Positions 54,927-63,980 of a stretch of DNA of 64,000 bases are shown here, piece after piece. Under the pieces are notes generated by a model, which saw only the letters and a program-made list of their open reading frames with translations, searched no databases and was not told where the DNA came from. Origin of the DNA: Leucobacter sp. OH1287. Its GTDB lineage: Bacteria; Actinomycetota; Actinomycetes; Actinomycetales; Microbacteriaceae. The DNA lies in NCBI RefSeq assembly GCF_003859945.1, contig NZ_RQYM01000005.1, positions 1 through 64,000 of the forward strand, written 5' to 3'. Each line of letters opens with the position of its first letter. The first letter of the stretch is position 1. The translations under genes were made by a program, and so were the position numbers.

Positions 54927-56231
54927 TTAGGCGCTTTTGGCGCGTTTTTTCACGCGCAGTACGCGCGGCTCGTCAATGCCCTTGACCGCGTCAGCTGTGA
55001 CGAGCACCTTGGCGATGTCTCGCTCTGATGGCGCGTGGAACATAATCGGTGTTAGTGCCTTCTCCATAATGGAGCGGAGGCCACGGGCACCGGTTTTACG
55101 CTCGAGTGCGAGCTCTGCGATGGTTAGCAGGGAGTCGTTTGTAAATTCCAGCTCGATGCCGTCGAGTTTGAACATGTACTTGTACTGTTTCACGAGCGAG
55201 TTCTTTGGCTCAACGAGCACGCGCACGAGTAACTCTTTGTCGAGCGGATCCACAGAGGTGATAACCGGTAGACGACCAATGAACTCGGGGATAATGCCGA
55301 ATTTTTGGATGTCTTCTGGCTGCACCTGCGCGTAGAGGTCTGCCTCGCTGATTTTTTCGGGCACCTCGGAGCCGAAGCCGATGCCGCCCTTGTTGAGTCG
55401 CGCGGAGATTATCTCCTCCAGGCCGGCGAAGGCTCCCGCAGCGATGAACAGAATGTCTTTTGTGTTGAACTGGATGTACTCCTGTGACGGTTCTTTTCTG
55501 CCGCCCTGCTGTGGTACGGAAGCAACCGTTCCCTCCAGGATTTTCAGCAGTGCCTGCTGCACTCCCTCACCGGAAACGTCTCGGGAGATAGAGGGGTTTG
55601 CCCCGCCCTTGCGGGAGATTTTGTCGATCTCGTCGATGTAGATAATCCCCCGCTGCGCTTTCTCAATGTCGTAGTCTGCCTCGCGCAAAAGCCCGAGCAG
55701 AATACTCTCAACATCCTCACCAACATAGCCGGCCTCGGTGAGCGAGGTTGCGTCAGCAACATAGAAAGGAACACCAAGCTTCCGCGCGAGTGACTGTGCC
55801 AGATAGGTTTTCCCCGATCCGGTGGGCCCGAGCAGCAGCACATTGGATTTTGCCAGCTCAACACTGTCGTCATCGTTTAGCTGCGCTGTTTCTGTGCCCT
55901 CACCATCATTAGCGGTTAGCGCGGCAGTCGCAGCTGCGTTGATACGCTTGTAGTGATTGTAAACAGCGACTGCGAGAGCCTGCTTTGCCCGCTGCTGGCC
56001 GATCACATACTGGTCCAAGAAAGCAGCTGTCTCTTTTGGTGTTGACAGCTTAACGGTGCTGCTCTCAACCTGCTCGTCTTTAGTCTTCTCAGCGATGATC
56101 TCGCTGCTCAGCTCAACACAGCCGTCACAGATATAAACATCGGGGCCTTGAATCAGCTGGCCAACCTCGTTGCGACTCTTGCCGCAAAAAGAGCATTTCA
56201 GCACAGACCCACTGTCGCGAAGGTTTGACAT
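54927..56231 (-). CDS. clpX: ATP-dependent Clp protease ATP-binding subunit ClpX
   Basis: A 434-residue AAA+ unfoldase. The N-terminal zinc site has Cys13, Cys16, Cys35 and Cys38 (LKCSFCGKS and YICDGCVEL). Walker A is [12 protein letters not shown], Walker [11 protein letters not shown] and the pore loop YVGEDVES. It recognises and threads substrates into ClpP. ATG at 56231 has AGGAGTAGTA before it. It is 254 bp downstream of clpP2 on the same strand. Confidence 0.96.
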   Translation of the reverse strand: MSNLRDSGSVLKCSFCGKSRNEVGQLIQGPDVYICDGCVELSSEIIAEKTKDEQVESSTVKLSTPKETAAFLDQYVIGQQRAKQALAVAVYNHYKRINAAATAALTANDGEGTETAQLNDDDSVELAKSNVLLLGPTGSGKTYLAQSLARKLGVPFYVADATSLTEAGYVGEDVESILLGLLREADYDIEKAQRGIIYIDEIDKISRKGGANPSISRDVSGEGVQQALLKILEGTVASVPQQGGRKEPSQEYIQFNTKDILFIAAGAFAGLEEIISARLNKGGIGFGSEVPEKISEADLYAQVQPEDIQKFGIIPEFIGRLPVITSVDPLDKELLVRVLVEPKNSLVKQYKYMFKLDGIELEFTNDSLLTIAELALERKTGARGLRSIMEKALTPIMFHAPSERDIAKVLVTADAVKGIDEPRVLRVKKRAKSA

Positions 56232-56359
56232 TACTACTCCTGATCTGGTCGGGGTTAAAGTCTACTGCAGCCTGTTTAAGTTAACACTACGATGTTAGAC
56301 CTGGCGACGGACATTTTTGTACTCACGCGCCGCTTCCGGCACAACACACAGCATTAACA

Positions 56360-56404
56360 ACTAGCCCCCGTAACCGGCCGGAACGGCTAGTCACGAGGGC
56401 TAGT
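56360..56404 (-). terminator. Hairpin in the clpP2-clpX gap
   Basis: ACTAGCCC (56360-56367) pairs with GGGCTAGT (56397-56404), and the minus-strand 3' side continues TGTTAAT. It may end clpP1P2 transcription, leaving clpX with its own promoter. The rest of the 254-bp gap (56232-56485) has further short inverted repeats but no gene and no recognisable ClgR box. Confidence 0.4.
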
Positions 56405-56485
56405 GTGCTGGTTAAGACACGGGTGGGAGCTTGCTGGTCACGCTTTACGCAGCGGGCATGAAGCAGCGTAACCACCCGCAAAATA

Positions 56486-57124
56486 CTAGCTGCGCGAAGT
56501 CTTGCGGCTCTGCAGCACCTGGTCGATCAGGCCGTACTCGAGGGCCTCTTGGGCGCCGAGGATTTTATCGCGGTCAATATCCTCGTGCACCTGCTCAACG
56601 CTGCGGTTGGAGTGCTTCGCGAGGGTCTCCTCAAGCCACTCACGCATACGCATAATCTCTTTCGCCTGAATCTCGATGTCGCTCGCCTGGCCGCGGCTCG
56701 CCTGGCCGGTTGCAGGCTGGTGAATCAGCACGCGGGCGTTTGGCAGCGCGAGACGCTTACCTGGGGCGCCGCCTGCGACCAGCACAGCGGCAGCTGAGGC
56801 AGCCTGACCGAGGCAGACGGTCTGCACCTCCGGTTTAATGTACTGCATGGTGTCGTAGATCGCGGTCATCGCGGTGAATGAGCCACCCGGTGAGTTAATG
56901 TACATGACAATGTCACGCTCCGGATCCTGGCTCTCCAGCACGATCAGCTGCGCCATAATGTCGTCAGCGGAGGCGTCATCAACCTGTGTACCGAGGAAGA
57001 TGATGCGGTCCTCAAACAGCTTGCTGTACGGGTCCTGGGTTCGCACGCCGTAGGCGGTGCGCTCCTCGAACTGCGGCAGAATATAGCGTGCCTGGGGCAT
57101 CATCAGTTTTGTTGCTGGGTTCAT
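56486..57124 (-). CDS. clpP2: ATP-dependent Clp protease proteolytic subunit 2
   Basis: A 212-residue serine protease subunit. The catalytic serine is in [12 protein letters not shown], the histidine in [12 protein letters not shown] and the aspartate in [10 protein letters not shown]. The [16 protein letters not shown] terminus is typical of actinobacterial ClpP2, which forms mixed rings with ClpP1. ATG at 57124 has AGAGGATAAC before it. It comes 48 bp after clpP1 in the same operon. Confidence 0.95.
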   Translation of the reverse strand: MNPATKLMMPQARYILPQFEERTAYGVRTQDPYSKLFEDRIIFLGTQVDDASADDIMAQLIVLESQDPERDIVMYINSPGGSFTAMTAIYDTMQYIKPEVQTVCLGQAASAAAVLVAGGAPGKRLALPNARVLIHQPATGQASRGQASDIEIQAKEIMRMREWLEETLAKHSNRSVEQVHEDIDRDKILGAQEALEYGLIDQVLQSRKTSRS

Positions 57125-57172
57125 TACTGTTATCCTCTAAATCTTTAAAAACTAACTGGTTGGCGCGTCAGG

Positions 57173-57760
57173 CTAGTGGGCCTCTGTGCCACCTCCGCCG
57201 TGGACGTCGGCGGCTGACTCGCGGATGTAGTCGATGAAGCCGTACTCGAGCGCCTCCTCAGCGGTAAACCAGCGGTCACGGTCGCCGTCCTCGTGGATCT
57301 GCTCAACGGTTTTACCGGTGTTTGCGGCGGTAATCTCCGCCAGACGGTTTTTCATTGAGACAATCAGCTGGGCCTGTGTCTGGATATCGCTCGCGGTGCC
57401 GCCGAAGCCACCGTGCGGCTGGTGCAGCAGCACGCGCGCGTTCGGTGTGATATAGCGCTTGCCTTTTGTGCCGGCGGTGAGCAGGAACTGCCCCATTGAG
57501 GCGGCCATGCCGATACCCACGGTAACAATGTCGTTTGGCACGAACTGCATGGTGTCGTAGATTGCCATGCCAGCGGTGATGGATCCGCCGGGTGAGTTGA
57601 TGTAGAGATAGATATCCGCCTCGGGATCCTCTGCCGCGAGCAGCAGAATCTTGGCGCAGATCTCGTTGGCGTTATCGTCGCGCACATCCTCGCCAAGCCA
57701 AACAATGCGATCCTTTAGCAGTTTGTCAAAAACTGAAGAGCTCTGAGGCTTTTCTGACAT
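57173..57760 (-). CDS. clpP1: ATP-dependent Clp protease proteolytic subunit 1
   Basis: A 195-residue subunit with catalytic serine in [11 protein letters not shown], histidine in [11 protein letters not shown] and aspartate in [10 protein letters not shown]. The Gly/His-rich tail ([11 protein letters not shown]) is unusual but short. ACGGAG lies shortly before the ATG. It leads the clpP1-clpP2 pair; tig is 234 bp upstream on the same strand, with a hairpin between. Confidence 0.95.
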   Translation of the reverse strand: MSEKPQSSSVFDKLLKDRIVWLGEDVRDDNANEICAKILLLAAEDPEADIYLYINSPGGSITAGMAIYDTMQFVPNDIVTVGIGMAASMGQFLLTAGTKGKRYITPNARVLLHQPHGGFGGTASDIQTQAQLIVSMKNRLAEITAANTGKTVEQIHEDGDRDRWFTAEEALEYGFIDYIRESAADVHGGGGTEAH

Positions 57761-57862
57761 TACAACTCCGTTCTAACTGGTTACAGTTATAGAGATTACC
57801 CGGTTATTAGCCCCTTGTCGTGCTTGTTCGCCCTCGGCACACGAGACACCGCCGCAGCACGC

Positions 57863-57904
57863 AACAGGGCTCCCGATCGGAAGTGACCGGAAGCCCTGTT
57901 TTAG
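57863..57904. terminator. Hairpin between tig and clpP1
   Basis: AACAGGGCT (57863-57871) pairs with AGCCCTGTT (57892-57900). The T run is on the plus-strand side; on the minus strand, where tig ends, it is weak. The remainder of the 234-bp gap (57761-57994) must hold the clpP1 promoter, which I could not fix. Confidence 0.5.
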
Positions 57905-57994
57905 TTTGCTTGCCTGTTTTCACGTGTGGATCACGCAAGGCCAGCCGCTGTGTAACTCCCCAATCTCGCTGGTTGGGGCCGCGGCCGCAGCCTG

Positions 57995-59329
57995 TTAGGC
58001 GTCTGACTCTGGCGCGTCAGCTGCTTCCTCAGCAGCCTCGTCCTCGCCGGTGTCTACGCGAGTGAACTCGCTAAGATCCACCTCGTTGCCGTCCTCGTCA
58101 ACAACGGTTACCTTGTTGAGGGCAACAGCGAGAGCCTTGTTGCGTGCAACCTCACCAAAGATTGCGTTCATCTGGCCGCCCTGGCTGAGCAGCTGAATGA
58201 ACTGTGCTGGCTCCATACCGTACTGCTGAGCAGACTGGAAGATGTACTGGCTGAGCTCGTTCTGGGTTGGCTCAACCTCTTCAGCCTCGATGATTGCGTC
58301 GAGCAGCAGCTGCAGCTGGATCTGCTTTGCGGTGTTCTCGGTTACCTCTGCGCGGTGCTCGTCATCGTCCTGACGACCCTCCTGCTCGAGGTGGCGATCA
58401 ACCTCTTCTTTCACCAGCTCGTCAGAGACCGGGATGTCTGCTTTGTCGAGGAGTTTCTCGATGAATAGGTCACGAGCCTGTGCACCCTGCTTGAAAACGG
58501 CGTTGCGAGCAACCTGCTGCGTAAGATCCTCACGCAGCTCAGCGAGGGTGTCGAACTCGCTGACCTGTGATGCAAACTCGTCGTTTGCCTCAGCCAGCTC
58601 GCGCTCCTGCACGGCGTTAACGGTGATGGTGATCTCAGCATCCTGGCCCTCGTACTCGCCGCCGAGCAGCTGTGAGCTGAAGGTTGTGCTCTCGCCAGCG
58701 GTCAGTGTCTCGATTGCCTCGTCCATACCTGCGAGCATGTTGCCTGCGCCAACCTGGTATGACACGCCCTCTGCGCGATCCACCTCGTTGCCGTCAATCT
58801 GGGCAACCAGGTCGATCTCAACGTAGTCGTCTTTAGCTGCAGCGCGGTCGACGGTTTGCAGATCGCCGAAACGCTCACGCAGTTTGTTGAGCTCTGCCTC
58901 AACAGCGTCGTCGCCGGTTTCGGCGTTGTCGACGGTCACCTTCATCTGGCCGTACTTTGGCAGCTTGAACTCTGGACGAACCTCAACCTCGAACACGAGT
59001 ACGAGCTCGCTGTCTGGGTCTTTTGGATCCAGCCACTGCTCAACATCGGCGGTTGGGCGACCCATTGGGCGCTCGCCTGACTCCTCAAGCGCTGCCTGGA
59101 AAAAGTTGTCGAGTGAGGCGTTTACGGCCTCCTGGATTACAGCCTCGCGGCCGACCCGCTGATCGATCACAGGAGCGGGAACGTGACCTTTGCGGAAGCC
59201 TGGGATTGAAACCTGCTTCGAGATGTTCTTGTAAGCGGTTTCGAGATACGGCTTAAGATCTGCTTCTTTCACAGCCACGCTGAACTTAGCGCGTGTTGGA
59301 TTCAGCTTCTCAGAAGTGATAGTCGGCAA
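57995..59329 (-). CDS. tig: Trigger factor (ribosome-associated chaperone and prolyl isomerase)
   Basis: A 444-residue chaperone. The ribosome-binding signature GFRKGHVPAPVIDQRVG is near residues 45-60, a FKBP-type domain follows (YVEIDLVAQIDGNEVD), and the C-terminal arms are helical with an acidic Ala/Glu-rich tail. The frame continues upstream into tRNA-Pro; the start is TTG at 59329 because TAGGAGAGG stands five bases before it. Gene order tig-clpP1-clpP2-clpX is classical. Two tRNA genes directly upstream on the same strand may be part of the same transcript. Confidence 0.95.
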   Translation of the reverse strand: MPTITSEKLNPTRAKFSVAVKEADLKPYLETAYKNISKQVSIPGFRKGHVPAPVIDQRVGREAVIQEAVNASLDNFFQAALEESGERPMGRPTADVEQWLDPKDPDSELVLVFEVEVRPEFKLPKYGQMKVTVDNAETGDDAVEAELNKLRERFGDLQTVDRAAAKDDYVEIDLVAQIDGNEVDRAEGVSYQVGAGNMLAGMDEAIETLTAGESTTFSSQLLGGEYEGQDAEITITVNAVQERELAEANDEFASQVSEFDTLAELREDLTQQVARNAVFKQGAQARDLFIEKLLDKADIPVSDELVKEEVDRHLEQEGRQDDDEHRAEVTENTAKQIQLQLLLDAIIEAEEVEPTQNELSQYIFQSAQQYGMEPAQFIQLLSQGGQMNAIFGEVARNKALAVALNKVTVVDEDGNEVDLSEFTRVDTGEDEAAEEAADAPESDA

Positions 59330-59390
59330 TGTGGCCTCTCCTAATATATTCGTGTGCTTTGGCCCCAAAAATGGAGCAACGCTGTTTCTG

Positions 59391-59465
59391 TCGGGATGAC
59401 AGGATTCGAACCTGCGGCCTTCCGGACCCAAACCGGACGCTCTAGCCAAGCTGAGCTACATCCCG
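59391..59465 (-). tRNA. tRNA-Pro (anticodon TGG)
   Basis: A 75-base cloverleaf on the minus strand. The acceptor arm CGGGATG pairs with CATCCCG, the anticodon loop reads TTTGGGT, and the T arm has GGTTCGAATCC. CCA is not encoded. Confidence 0.93.
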
Positions 59466-59619
59466 TATCGCCGGAAAAGACCGGCTGAAACAGCGCCGCG
59501 AAGCTTTACCTTTGCTTCACGCAACCTGATTAAGTTTACCTGAAACTCGCTCAAAGCGCGAAGTAGAACCAAAAGTCTTGCTTCACACACACGAAAATCA
59601 GAAGAGTCTCTGACATTCG

Positions 59620-59695
59620 TGGCTCCCCCGGTTGGACTCGAACCAACAACCCTCCGGTTAACAGCCGAATGCTCTGCCAATTGAGCTACAGGGGA
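59620..59695 (-). tRNA. tRNA-Asn (anticodon GTT)
   Basis: A 76-base cloverleaf on the minus strand including an encoded CCA. Acceptor TCCCCTG pairs with CGGGGGA, the anticodon loop is CTGTTAA and the T arm GGTTCGAGTCC. A TATAAA (59717-59722) upstream may be its -10 element. Confidence 0.93.
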
Positions 59696-59852
59696 ATGTT
59701 TGACAACAGAAAAAACTTTATAGCAAGTTTTGGCTAAACACAAATCAGAGTTTTGAGCGTGTCGCACGGCCAGCGATCATCACAAGAAAATCACCGGCAA
59801 GTCAAGCAAAGCACGCCGGTGACGCTCCCGAAATAACCCGGCAAACACAGTG

Positions 59853-59887
59853 CGGGGCGGATCCGCTTTACCTCCGAACCCGCCCCG
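59853..59887 (-). terminator. Terminator of dps
   Basis: CGGGGCG (59853-59859) pairs with CGCCCCG (59881-59887) about 30 bases past the dps stop. The loop contains a GGATCC. The flanking T run is short. The gap 59696-59917 otherwise contains only the likely tRNA promoter. Confidence 0.55.
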
Positions 59888-59917
59888 TTATTTACTGTCT
59901 GATTGGCTGTTTAACCC

Positions 59918-60400
59918 TTATGCGCCGAGGTGGCTGTAGAGGAACCAGCGGTCCTTGTCGAGCTGCTGGGAAATAGCGATTGCTACGTCCTGGCTGGCAA
60001 GGTCGATGTCATCGAGCTGGTCGATTGCGGTGCGCACTGACGCGATGGTTGCATCGAACTGCGCGAGCATCTCGGTGATCACGGTCTCGTACTGCATGAA
60101 GCCCTCTGGGAGAGAAGGGGTTGTGCTCTCAGCGGCAACGGTTGCGATGCGAGCGTCAACCGGCAGGCCGAGTGCGACGATCCGCTCTGCAGCGGTGTCG
60201 TAAGCCTCAATCGCGTTTTCGTGCACGGTATCAAGGAACTCGTGCAGTCCTACGAAGTTTGCGCCGCGCAGGTGCCAGTGCGCCTGCTTTGCGTTAACTG
60301 ACAGTGCGATCAGGTTGCGCACTACAGGGGTGAGGAGCTGAGCTACGCCAGCTGCTACGTCTGGTGAAACAGCGGTTGCTGCAACGGTTTTGGTGTTCAT
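59918..60400 (-). CDS. dps: Dps-family DNA-protecting ferritin-like protein
   Basis: A 160-residue four-helix protein. The ferroxidase ligands are seen in AKQAHWHLRGANFVGLHEFL and HENAIEAYDTAAERI, which form the dimer-interface iron site. Dps oxidises ferrous iron with peroxide, stores it and shields DNA. ATG at 60400 has AAAGG upstream. A -35/-10 pair (TTGAAA, 16 bases, TACGCT at 60431-60458) and a DtxR-like box just above it suggest iron-dependent control. Confidence 0.92.
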   Translation of the reverse strand: MNTKTVAATAVSPDVAAGVAQLLTPVVRNLIALSVNAKQAHWHLRGANFVGLHEFLDTVHENAIEAYDTAAERIVALGLPVDARIATVAAESTTPSLPEGFMQYETVITEMLAQFDATIASVRTAIDQLDDIDLASQDVAIAISQQLDKDRWFLYSHLGA

Positions 60401-60460
60401 GATTTTGGCCTTTCTGCTAACTTACTAACTAGCGTAGTCTTTTTTCCAGGCTTTTCAAGC

Positions 60461-60478
60461 AAACTAAGCCTAACCTCA
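60461..60478 (-). promoter_or_regulatory. DtxR/IdeR-like iron box upstream of dps
   Basis: On the minus strand TGAGGTTAGGCTTAGTTTG matches the TTAGGTTAGCCTAACCTAA consensus at about 11 of 19 positions by eye, with the left half nearly perfect. It sits just upstream of the proposed -35 TTGAAA. Confidence 0.45.
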
Positions 60479-60608
60479 TATGTCTTCACCGGTTAGCGGG
60501 TGGATCCGTGACTCAACGCCCTTCGCACTAAACACGCCCTACTCCCCCGCTATTTACCATCTCACCAGAAAATGGTGTAGAGTATATTTCTGTTCGGTTC
60601 GCCGACAC

Positions 60609-60682
60609 GCGGGTGTAGCTTAATGGTAAAGCCTTGGTCTTCCAAACCAATGACGCGAGTTCGATTCTCGTCACCCGCTCCA
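60609..60682 (+). tRNA. tRNA-Gly (anticodon TCC)
   Basis: A 74-base cloverleaf including encoded CCA. Acceptor GCGGGTG pairs with CACCCGC, the anticodon loop is CTTCCAA and the T arm ends AGTTCGATTCT. A TATATT about 20 bases upstream may be its -10. Confidence 0.93.
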
Positions 60683-60733
60683 ATTTCTTCTGATAACTCA
60701 CTGTGTATAGCGCTGACCGGTTTATAAAACCTC

Positions 60734-60762
60734 TTGCACATGTTTGTATCGCCTGCTACTAT
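60734..60762 (+). promoter_or_regulatory. Promoter of the PadR-led ABC operon
   Basis: TTGCAC (60734-60739), a 17-base spacer and TACTAT (60757-60762) form the best -35/-10 pair in the window. The start point should lie near 60769. ACATGT overlaps the -35 and ATGT...ACAC spans the -10, a possible PadR operator. Confidence 0.65.
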
Positions 60763-60795
60763 GTTTTACACACTAGCTATAGAACAGGAGGTCAG

Positions 60796-61122
60796 ATGGC
60801 TGAGTCACAGCTCCGAAAGGGCGCACTTGAGCTGATCGTTTTAGGTCTGCTCGCAAAGCAGCCCTCCTACGGCGGCGAGCTGCTTGACCGTTTTGATAAC
60901 GAGGTTGGGCTTTTAGTCTCCTCTGGCACGGTCTACCCCCTGCTGACGCGCCTCAGGAAAGCAGGAGCACTAACAACGCGCTGGGAGGAATCAGCTGTCG
61001 GTCCCCCGCGCAAAATCTACGAGGTTACACCCGCCGGACTGTCACAGATGGCTGATCTGCTGCGCGAGTGGGATCGACTTGATGAGGCAGTCAACAAGGT
61101 AAAGAAAGGCGGACACCGATGA
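60796..61122 (+). CDS. PadR family transcriptional regulator
   Basis: A 108-residue winged-helix regulator. The ELIVLGLLAKQPSYGGEL helix and the VSSGTVYPLLTRLRKAGAL recognition part are typical, followed by wing PPRKIYEVTPAGLSQM. The frame is open upstream, but ATG at 60796 follows a perfect CAGGAGGTCAG. It leads an operon whose genes overlap (ATGA with the next gene), so it probably represses its own transporter in the manner of PadR/LmrR systems. Confidence 0.92.
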   Translation: MAESQLRKGALELIVLGLLAKQPSYGGELLDRFDNEVGLLVSSGTVYPLLTRLRKAGALTTRWEESAVGPPRKIYEVTPAGLSQMADLLREWDRLDEAVNKVKKGGHR

Positions 61123-61892
61123 AGTTCTTGAAGAAGGACGAAAACAACGTCAAGCGCATTGGGGGGATCCCCGTCGGCTCCCTGTGGAGGCCGGATCCGG
61201 AGCGAACGCTACAAACTTTTGAACCGGAGAACCCGTCACTGTTAACCCCGGGTGCAACCGGTGTCGGTTGGGATTTAAACACCGGAGCTATTGCGGCGAA
61301 GCTTGGCTTGATCCGCCCCGATGACTCGCTGCCCGATATGGAGCAGTATATTCCCAAGGGGTACAGGCGGGCGCTGCGCTATCTGCCGTTTGCGGGGCTC
61401 GGCGTAATCGGTTTGCTCGCGAAGTCGGTATCTCGTCACGAGCACGTTGCTAGCAACTGGTCAGCATCCGGCTACCCTAATACCTACGGTAGCGGGAAGC
61501 TCGCTGCCGGAACCTTGTTGGCGGTTGGCGCTATCCCGCTTCTGGTTATGCGGCTTGCGCGGGAAACAAACGGCAGCTCAATCTCCGACTACTCAATCTC
61601 GGGCAGGATGGCGAAGGCTAAGCGCCAGGCTGCGGATTCCAAGTTGCCAGCGGGTGGATCCGTTAGCGCCAGTGTTATCGCGGGTGCGAACGCTGTTGGG
61701 GTGCAGACACTCACTGAGCTCGCCGGTGCCGCGATGCTGCGCGAGCTGAAACACCGGGGTAAGCGGCAGCCGTTGATTCTGTTGGCGCCGATCAGTTTCC
61801 CGCTTGTTACGCTCGGCATCCTGATCGCGGTCGTGAAAAGCACTCTATCAAACATCAATAAGTCGCTGCGCCGCCAACGGCAGAAAAGTTAA
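61119..61892 (+). CDS. DUF5808-like membrane protein of the PadR operon
   Basis: A 257-residue protein with a polar N-terminal third containing a DPERTLQTFEPENP ... GVGWDLN segment that resembles DUF5808, followed by hydrophobic helices near residues 88-103, 128-146 and 225-243. The segment HEHVASNWSASGYPNTYGS is like the DUF1648 loop of sensor or quorum-type membrane proteins. Function unknown. The start overlaps the padR stop by 4 bp, indicating tight coupling to the regulator. Confidence 0.7.
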   Translation: MKFLKKDENNVKRIGGIPVGSLWRPDPERTLQTFEPENPSLLTPGATGVGWDLNTGAIAAKLGLIRPDDSLPDMEQYIPKGYRRALRYLPFAGLGVIGLLAKSVSRHEHVASNWSASGYPNTYGSGKLAAGTLLAVGAIPLLVMRLARETNGSSISDYSISGRMAKAKRQAADSKLPAGGSVSASVIAGANAVGVQTLTELAGAAMLRELKHRGKRQPLILLAPISFPLVTLGILIAVVKSTLSNINKSLRRQRQKS

Positions 61893-61901
61893 GGGGTTGT
61901 G

Positions 61902-62225
61902 ATGATTAACACAGACATCAGTGTCCTCTGGGAACTGCCTCCCGGACTGTTGATAACCATCGCGATTCTAAGCCTTGCGCAGATTGTGCTGTTGACGATC
62001 TCCTTCGTGGCTCTCGCACGGTTCACAGGCAACCAGATCGCTGGACTGTCAAAGGGCACATGGATCGTGATTATTCTGTTCGGTCAGTTCATCGGCACAA
62101 CAGTTTTCCTGGTGATGCTCAGCCGCGAGCAGTCAGCTGAACAGCTGCGTCAACAGCTCACCGCCCAACAGAGCGGCGCACACGGACCGGCTGTCGCCGA
62201 AACCGTCTCAAACCTTTACCAGTGA
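61902..62225 (+). CDS. Small membrane protein with PLDc_N-like domain
   Basis: A 107-residue protein with two transmembrane helices (about residues 18-40 and 53-73) and a polar C-terminal tail. The spacing, with ALARFTG before and GTWIVIILFGQFIGTTVFL in the second helix, matches the PLDc_N domain, which occurs alone or before ABC exporters. ATG at 61902 is preferred to a GTG at 61899; AAGGGG lies five bases upstream. The role is unknown. Confidence 0.7.
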   Translation: MINTDISVLWELPPGLLITIAILSLAQIVLLTISFVALARFTGNQIAGLSKGTWIVIILFGQFIGTTVFLVMLSREQSAEQLRQQLTAQQSGAHGPAVAETVSNLYQ

Positions 62226-62262
62226 CTAAGGTTAGCCAGTTGAATGAGAGGAAATCTACACA

Positions 62263-63108
62263 GTGAGTGGGGCTACTAAACAAATGATTGTGTCAACAAA
62301 CGGCCTGACAAAAAGCTACGGCGGTAGAACCGTCCTAGACAGCGTTGATATTCGCGTACCGGAGGGAGCAATCTACGGTTTTATCGGAGCAAACGGCGCC
62401 GGTAAGACTACAACGCTGAAGATTCTAATGGGGCTGATTTCAGCAACATCAGGTGAGGCGACGGTTATGGGGATGGAGCGGGGCAGCCTGCCGGTTAAAC
62501 CGCTTGACGGAATCGCCTATCTCCCCGATGTTCCTGAGATCAACTCGTGGCTGACTGCGAGGGAGGCGCTGCTGCTGTTTGGCAGTATCTCCGGCGTAGA
62601 CAGGAACACCGCGCCGGATCGCGCGGAGTCGCTGCTGAAACTTGTCGGGCTTGAAAACACCCAGCTGAAAGTCGGCGGTTTTTCTCGCGGTATGAAGCAG
62701 CGCCTCGGCATCGCGGTGGCTCTGATGGGAAGCCCCCGTCTGCTAATCCTCGACGAACCAACAAGCGCTCTCGACCCCATCGGCAGGGCGCAGGTGCTGG
62801 AGATTATCGAGTCACTGCGGGGTAAAACAACAGTGCTGTTCTCCTCCCACCTGCTCGCTGATGTGCAGCAGGTTTGCTCCCACGTGGGCATCCTAAACCG
62901 CGGGCAGCTGCTCTCGCAGGGCACGCTTGAGGAGGTTATCGCGTCTGCCCCGCAGCCAGAAACAAGTATCCGGTTGAGTGGCCAACAGGCGAGCATCGTC
63001 AGGGCAAGAAACCTGCTGGAACGGGAGCTGCCCGAAATCACTATCCAGTCACAAGCGAACTCACTGCAGAACGCCTACACTCACCTGGTGAAGGGAAGGA
63101 ACTCATGA
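62263..63108 (+). CDS. ABC transporter ATP-binding protein of the PadR operon
   Basis: A 281-residue ATPase of the CcmA/BcrA-like exporter class. Walker A GANGAGKT is at residues 42-49, signature FSRGMKQRLGIAVAL near 143, Walker B LLILDEPTSALDP near 163. GTG at 62263 has GAGAGGA ten bases upstream; an in-frame ATG a few codons later is an alternative. Its stop overlaps the permease ATG. Confidence 0.92.
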   Translation: MSGATKQMIVSTNGLTKSYGGRTVLDSVDIRVPEGAIYGFIGANGAGKTTTLKILMGLISATSGEATVMGMERGSLPVKPLDGIAYLPDVPEINSWLTAREALLLFGSISGVDRNTAPDRAESLLKLVGLENTQLKVGGFSRGMKQRLGIAVALMGSPRLLILDEPTSALDPIGRAQVLEIIESLRGKTTVLFSSHLLADVQQVCSHVGILNRGQLLSQGTLEEVIASAPQPETSIRLSGQQASIVRARNLLERELPEITIQSQANSLQNAYTHLVKGRNS

Positions 63109-63917
63109 CAACAGTTGTTAGGCAACCAAGCATCGCCGGCACATCATTCACCGGTTTTGGGAAGCTGCTGCTGCTCAGCCTGCGGGGGTTGACGCGATCC
63201 ACAAGCACCTGGGTGCTGGTCGCAATCGTGGGCTTCACCGCTGTCACTGCTGCTCCCCTCGCGCAGTACACGCCAGCGATTATTGCGGGGCTGCTGGATC
63301 CGGCTGCCGCCACCGCCCTGGAGGGTACCCTGCCGGAGCCCTCATGGCAGGAGGCTTTCGCGAACTGGGCGAAAAACCTTATCCAGATGGCAACGTTCGC
63401 GGTGATCATTATCGGAGCGATTAGTTTCCACGCTCACCTCGCTGGAGGCAGTGTGCCGCTGATCCTCACCCGATTTGTTGGCAGAAAAGCGTATTTGAGC
63501 GCGCACTTTATCGCGTTCAACGTGGTCACCTTCGTAACACAGCTGGTCGCCGCGCTTGTTGCGGTTCTGATCTCTTTGATCTTCTTCAGCGACACCGTGA
63601 TAGCTGCGTTCTTTTACTCGGGTCTTGTCTGGTGGCTTTTCACCGTGTTGCTAACGGCTACGATCTGCCTCGTGGAGTCGCTGCGACTGTCGCTCGGAGT
63701 CTCGCTAGCCTCCGGTCTGGCTGTCTTCTTTGCTCTGTTCATCGGGGGTATTTGGTCCTGGGGTGCCGCTTATACTCCCCTGGGTTTAATGAATCTGATT
63801 GGCAGTATTGCAACGCAGCCGCTTAATCCGCTGCTGCCGGTTGTGACCACGGTTGCGACTGTTGCGGTGCTGGTTATGCTCAGCCTTCGAGCTTACGATC
63901 GCAAGAACATTGAATAG
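63105..63917 (+). CDS. ABC-2 type permease of the PadR operon
   Basis: A 270-residue membrane protein with six predicted helices. It begins with a cytoplasmic segment and shows LLLLSLRGLTRSTSTWVLV before the first helix. It pairs with the preceding ATPase to form an exporter, as in PadR-controlled drug or bacteriocin transport systems (class knowledge). The cargo is unknown. It is the last gene of the operon and lies close to the window end. Confidence 0.88.
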   Translation: MTTVVRQPSIAGTSFTGFGKLLLLSLRGLTRSTSTWVLVAIVGFTAVTAAPLAQYTPAIIAGLLDPAAATALEGTLPEPSWQEAFANWAKNLIQMATFAVIIIGAISFHAHLAGGSVPLILTRFVGRKAYLSAHFIAFNVVTFVTQLVAALVAVLISLIFFSDTVIAAFFYSGLVWWLFTVLLTATICLVESLRLSLGVSLASGLAVFFALFIGGIWSWGAAYTPLGLMNLIGSIATQPLNPLLPVVTTVATVAVLVMLSLRAYDRKNIE

Positions 63918-63956
63918 TGATGCTGTGAGCTAGCTCTGTAATAGGGTGTAACGTTC

Positions 63957-63980
63957 ATGCTTTAGCATGTTTATTTAGGC
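63957..63980 (+). terminator. Weak terminator after the PadR operon, and a following TATAAT
   Basis: CATGCTTTAGCATG (63957-63970) can fold with a small loop and is followed by TTTATTT. A TATAAT at 63990-63995 shows another promoter starting beyond the window. Confidence 0.35.

Noticed and set aside
57761-57994. ClgR or CtsR box before clpP1
   Set aside because: A few CGC...GCG-like pieces occur but none matches the known consensus well enough to report.
59456-59767. A 103-codon open frame on the minus strand before tig
   Set aside because: It runs through both tRNA genes; the tRNAs explain the sequence and no ribosome site or family match is seen.
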